In this document: positions 42,002-43,289 of the stretch, piece by piece
Position numbering within the stretch: position 1 is the first letter of the stretch
Layout of the letters: every line of letters starts with the position of its first letter
The notes under the pieces: model-generated
Databases searched by the model: none
What the model was told of the DNA's origin: nothing
Seen by the model: only the letters and a program-made list of their open reading frames with translations
Translations under genes and position numbers: made by a program
Origin: RDXT01 sp033765305
Lineage (GTDB): Bacteria; Bacteroidota; Bacteroidia; J057
NCBI GenBank assembly: GCA_033765305.1
Contig: JANRID010000017.1
Location: 1 to 43,289, forward strand
Direction: 5' to 3'
Length of the DNA stretch: 43,289 nt

Positions 42002-43289
42002 TTACTCTTTCACCACCTTCCAGCTGTGGGCAGCATTGGGCGTGCGGAGTTCCACCACATACACTCCGGCGGCCAGGCGGCTCAGATCCACCTCGGCAGG
42101 CTGCGCCAGGTTGACCTCTCCGGCATACACCTGCTGGCCAGCCAGGTTGCGGACCCGCAGCTGCAGCACCGCATCGATGCCCTGCCCTTCGATCCGCAGG
42201 ATGCCCGTGAATGGGTTCGGGCCGGTCTGGACCGTCTCGGCCAGGAACTGCCGCTCGAACTCAGCCTGCTGGATGCTGCGCGCCAGCTTGCCTGCGAAGA
42301 TCCCGCCTGCGCCGGGCGAGGCGGCTACGGCACCGCGGCGCAGCGTTCCGCAGCTCACATTAAGCGGAATATGGAAGACCAGATGGTTCGGCTGGCCGGG
42401 CAGCAGGCGCTCGTCAGCCCACCAGATGCCGGTGATGTTGTCGTCGCCGAACGTCGCCGGGCTCTGCGCATTGCGCTTCGTGCGGAACTCCGAGTTGCCG
42501 GGCACCGCGTAGAGCGTATCCCGCTGAGTGCTCCACCACTGGGCGAAGATGTACGGGATGAACTGGCTGTTGGGGTTGAGCACGTTCCAGGTCAGCGAAT
42601 CCGTGCCTGCATCGTAGCATACGAAGCTGAGCTTCAGGCGCTTGATTTTGGCCGGCATGGAATAGACCGCCGTGTTGGAGGGCATGGACTGCATGGCGCC
42701 TTGGACTGCAAGGACCTGATAGCTCACCGGCTTGCCGAACACCAGCACGGTATCGGTATAGCGGGTGCTGTTCGGGCCGAGGGTTGCCACAGTCTGCGTG
42801 CCCATGCCGGGCACCGTGCGGCGCACGATGTAGCCCGTTTCGTTCGTCGTGTTGTCGGTCCACGTCAGCGGAGCCAGGAAAGCCGTATCCGTATTCACCA
42901 TCAGGTTGGTGGGGGCATCGAGCGTTCCGGTCGGATCGAGCACCACCGGCTGGCTGTACTGCACCGGCGCGCCGCCGCACTTGCCGTCGCCGCTCCAGGG
43001 GGTCTGCACGTAGGGAAACTGCGCCTTGAACGAGGTGTCGTTTGCCTCGACGCCGGTCGTGTAGGTCAGCACATCGATCAGATCTTGCGAAACAGGGTTC
43101 GTGCCGTCGAAATCGTCATACCAGAGGCCGATGGCGGCCAGCACCACGCCGGAAACGGCCTGCAGCTCGATGCGGGTCACGTCGTCCTCCAGGCGGCGGC
43201 CGTTGGGGAAGCCGTCCATGTTGGGGATGAATTCGAGGTTCGCATTCGAGGCATACGCCGGATCCGTGAGGCCCAGCACCGCAGCCTGC
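42002..43289 (-). CDS. DUF4331 domain protein with T9SS type A sorting tail, N-terminus outside window
   Basis: The frame is open to the right edge, so the gene continues upstream. The visible N-terminal part, MDGFPNGRRLEDDVTRIELQAVSGVV, VNDVLTYTTGVEAND-like text and FKAQFPYVQTPWSGDGKCGG, is the C-terminal half of a DUF4331 domain (a family of secreted proteins of unknown function). A fibronectin-III-like module follows (LDAPTNLMVNTDTAFLAPLTWTDNTTNETGYIVRRT), then an uncharacterised region and a type A sorting tail (VQTGPNPFTGILRIEG ... LAAGVYVVELRTPNAAHSWKVVKE). Role unknown; exported and T9SS-secreted by inference. Confidence 0.82.
   Translation of the reverse strand, partial: QAAVLGLTDPAYASNANLEFIPNMDGFPNGRRLEDDVTRIELQAVSGVVLAAIGLWYDDFDGTNPVSQDLIDVLTYTTGVEANDTSFKAQFPYVQTPWSGDGKCGGAPVQYSQPVVLDPTGTLDAPTNLMVNTDTAFLAPLTWTDNTTNETGYIVRRTVPGMGTQTVATLGPNSTRYTDTVLVFGKPVSYQVLAVQGAMQSMPSNTAVYSMPAKIKRLKLSFVCYDAGTDSLTWNVLNPNSQFIPYIFAQWWSTQRDTLYAVPGNSEFRTKRNAQSPATFGDDNITGIWWADERLLPGQPNHLVFHIPLNVSCGTLRRGAVAASPGAGGIFAGKLARSIQQAEFERQFLAETVQTGPNPFTGILRIEGQGIDAVLQLRVRNLAGQQVYAGEVNLAQPAEVDLSRLAAGVYVVELRTPNAAHSWKVVKE

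Overview
This is a GC-rich chromosomal window from a member of the Bacteroidota. Three large secreted proteins carry type IX secretion sorting tails: a gliding-type (type B) tail on the 922-aa protein, and type A tails on the GH81 enzyme and the DUF4331 protein at the right edge. hisB is the bifunctional phosphatase/dehydratase, RecB-like helicase-nuclease and Skp/OmpH genes are present, and a few promoter-like sites fit the TTTG / TAnnTTTG pattern of this phylum. The class cannot be fixed from sequence alone; Saprospiria or Cytophagia would fit.

Layout. 1-2106: the 3' part of a fused enoyl-CoA hydratase/3-hydroxyacyl-CoA dehydrogenase (beta-oxidation). 2120-8170: a minus-strand block reading hisG-hisD-hisC-hisB, then a small DUF2283 gene and a class IV aminotransferase, preceded by a candidate promoter and a small His-containing leader ORF. 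8183-11609: a minus-strand pair, a 71-aa coiled-coil protein and a UvrD/RecB-like helicase-nuclease. 11846-15010: plus-strand Skp-like chaperone and topA, closed by a strong hairpin. 15066-17181: a two-gene RloA/RloB-type (AbiL-like) ATPase plus TOPRIM-like pair, a likely phage-defence module. 17311-20079: a 922-aa secreted modular adhesin-like protein.

20169-36606 is a carbohydrate region. An AraC regulator, L-rhamnose isomerase and FGGY kinase lie on the minus strand; the rhamnose/proton symporter RhaT and a fused rhamnulose-1-phosphate aldolase/dehydrogenase lie on the plus strand. Together they form a complete import-to-lactate route for L-rhamnose, split by a tandem-esterase protein, a BNR-repeat protein whose signal peptide is out of frame across a 7-bp tandem repeat, an AT-rich membrane zinc-peptidase gene of foreign composition, a multi-module GH81 beta-1,3-glucanase and a DUF4143 ATPase. 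36613-41789 holds a peptidoglycan-binding/lysozyme-like protein, a class C beta-lactamase-family hydrolase and a GH3 glucosidase that could finish what GH81 starts. The window ends inside a DUF4331 type IX-secreted protein.

Most notable signals: (1) heptanucleotide arrays that bracket the spacers around hisB in inverted orientation and touch the start and stop codons; (2) a GATGCCG heptamer array lying exactly between a signal peptide and its mature domain in different frames, a candidate phase-variation switch; (3) a 17-bp perfect dyad in front of the DUF4143 ATPase; (4) a leader ORF and 20-bp palindrome upstream of hisG.
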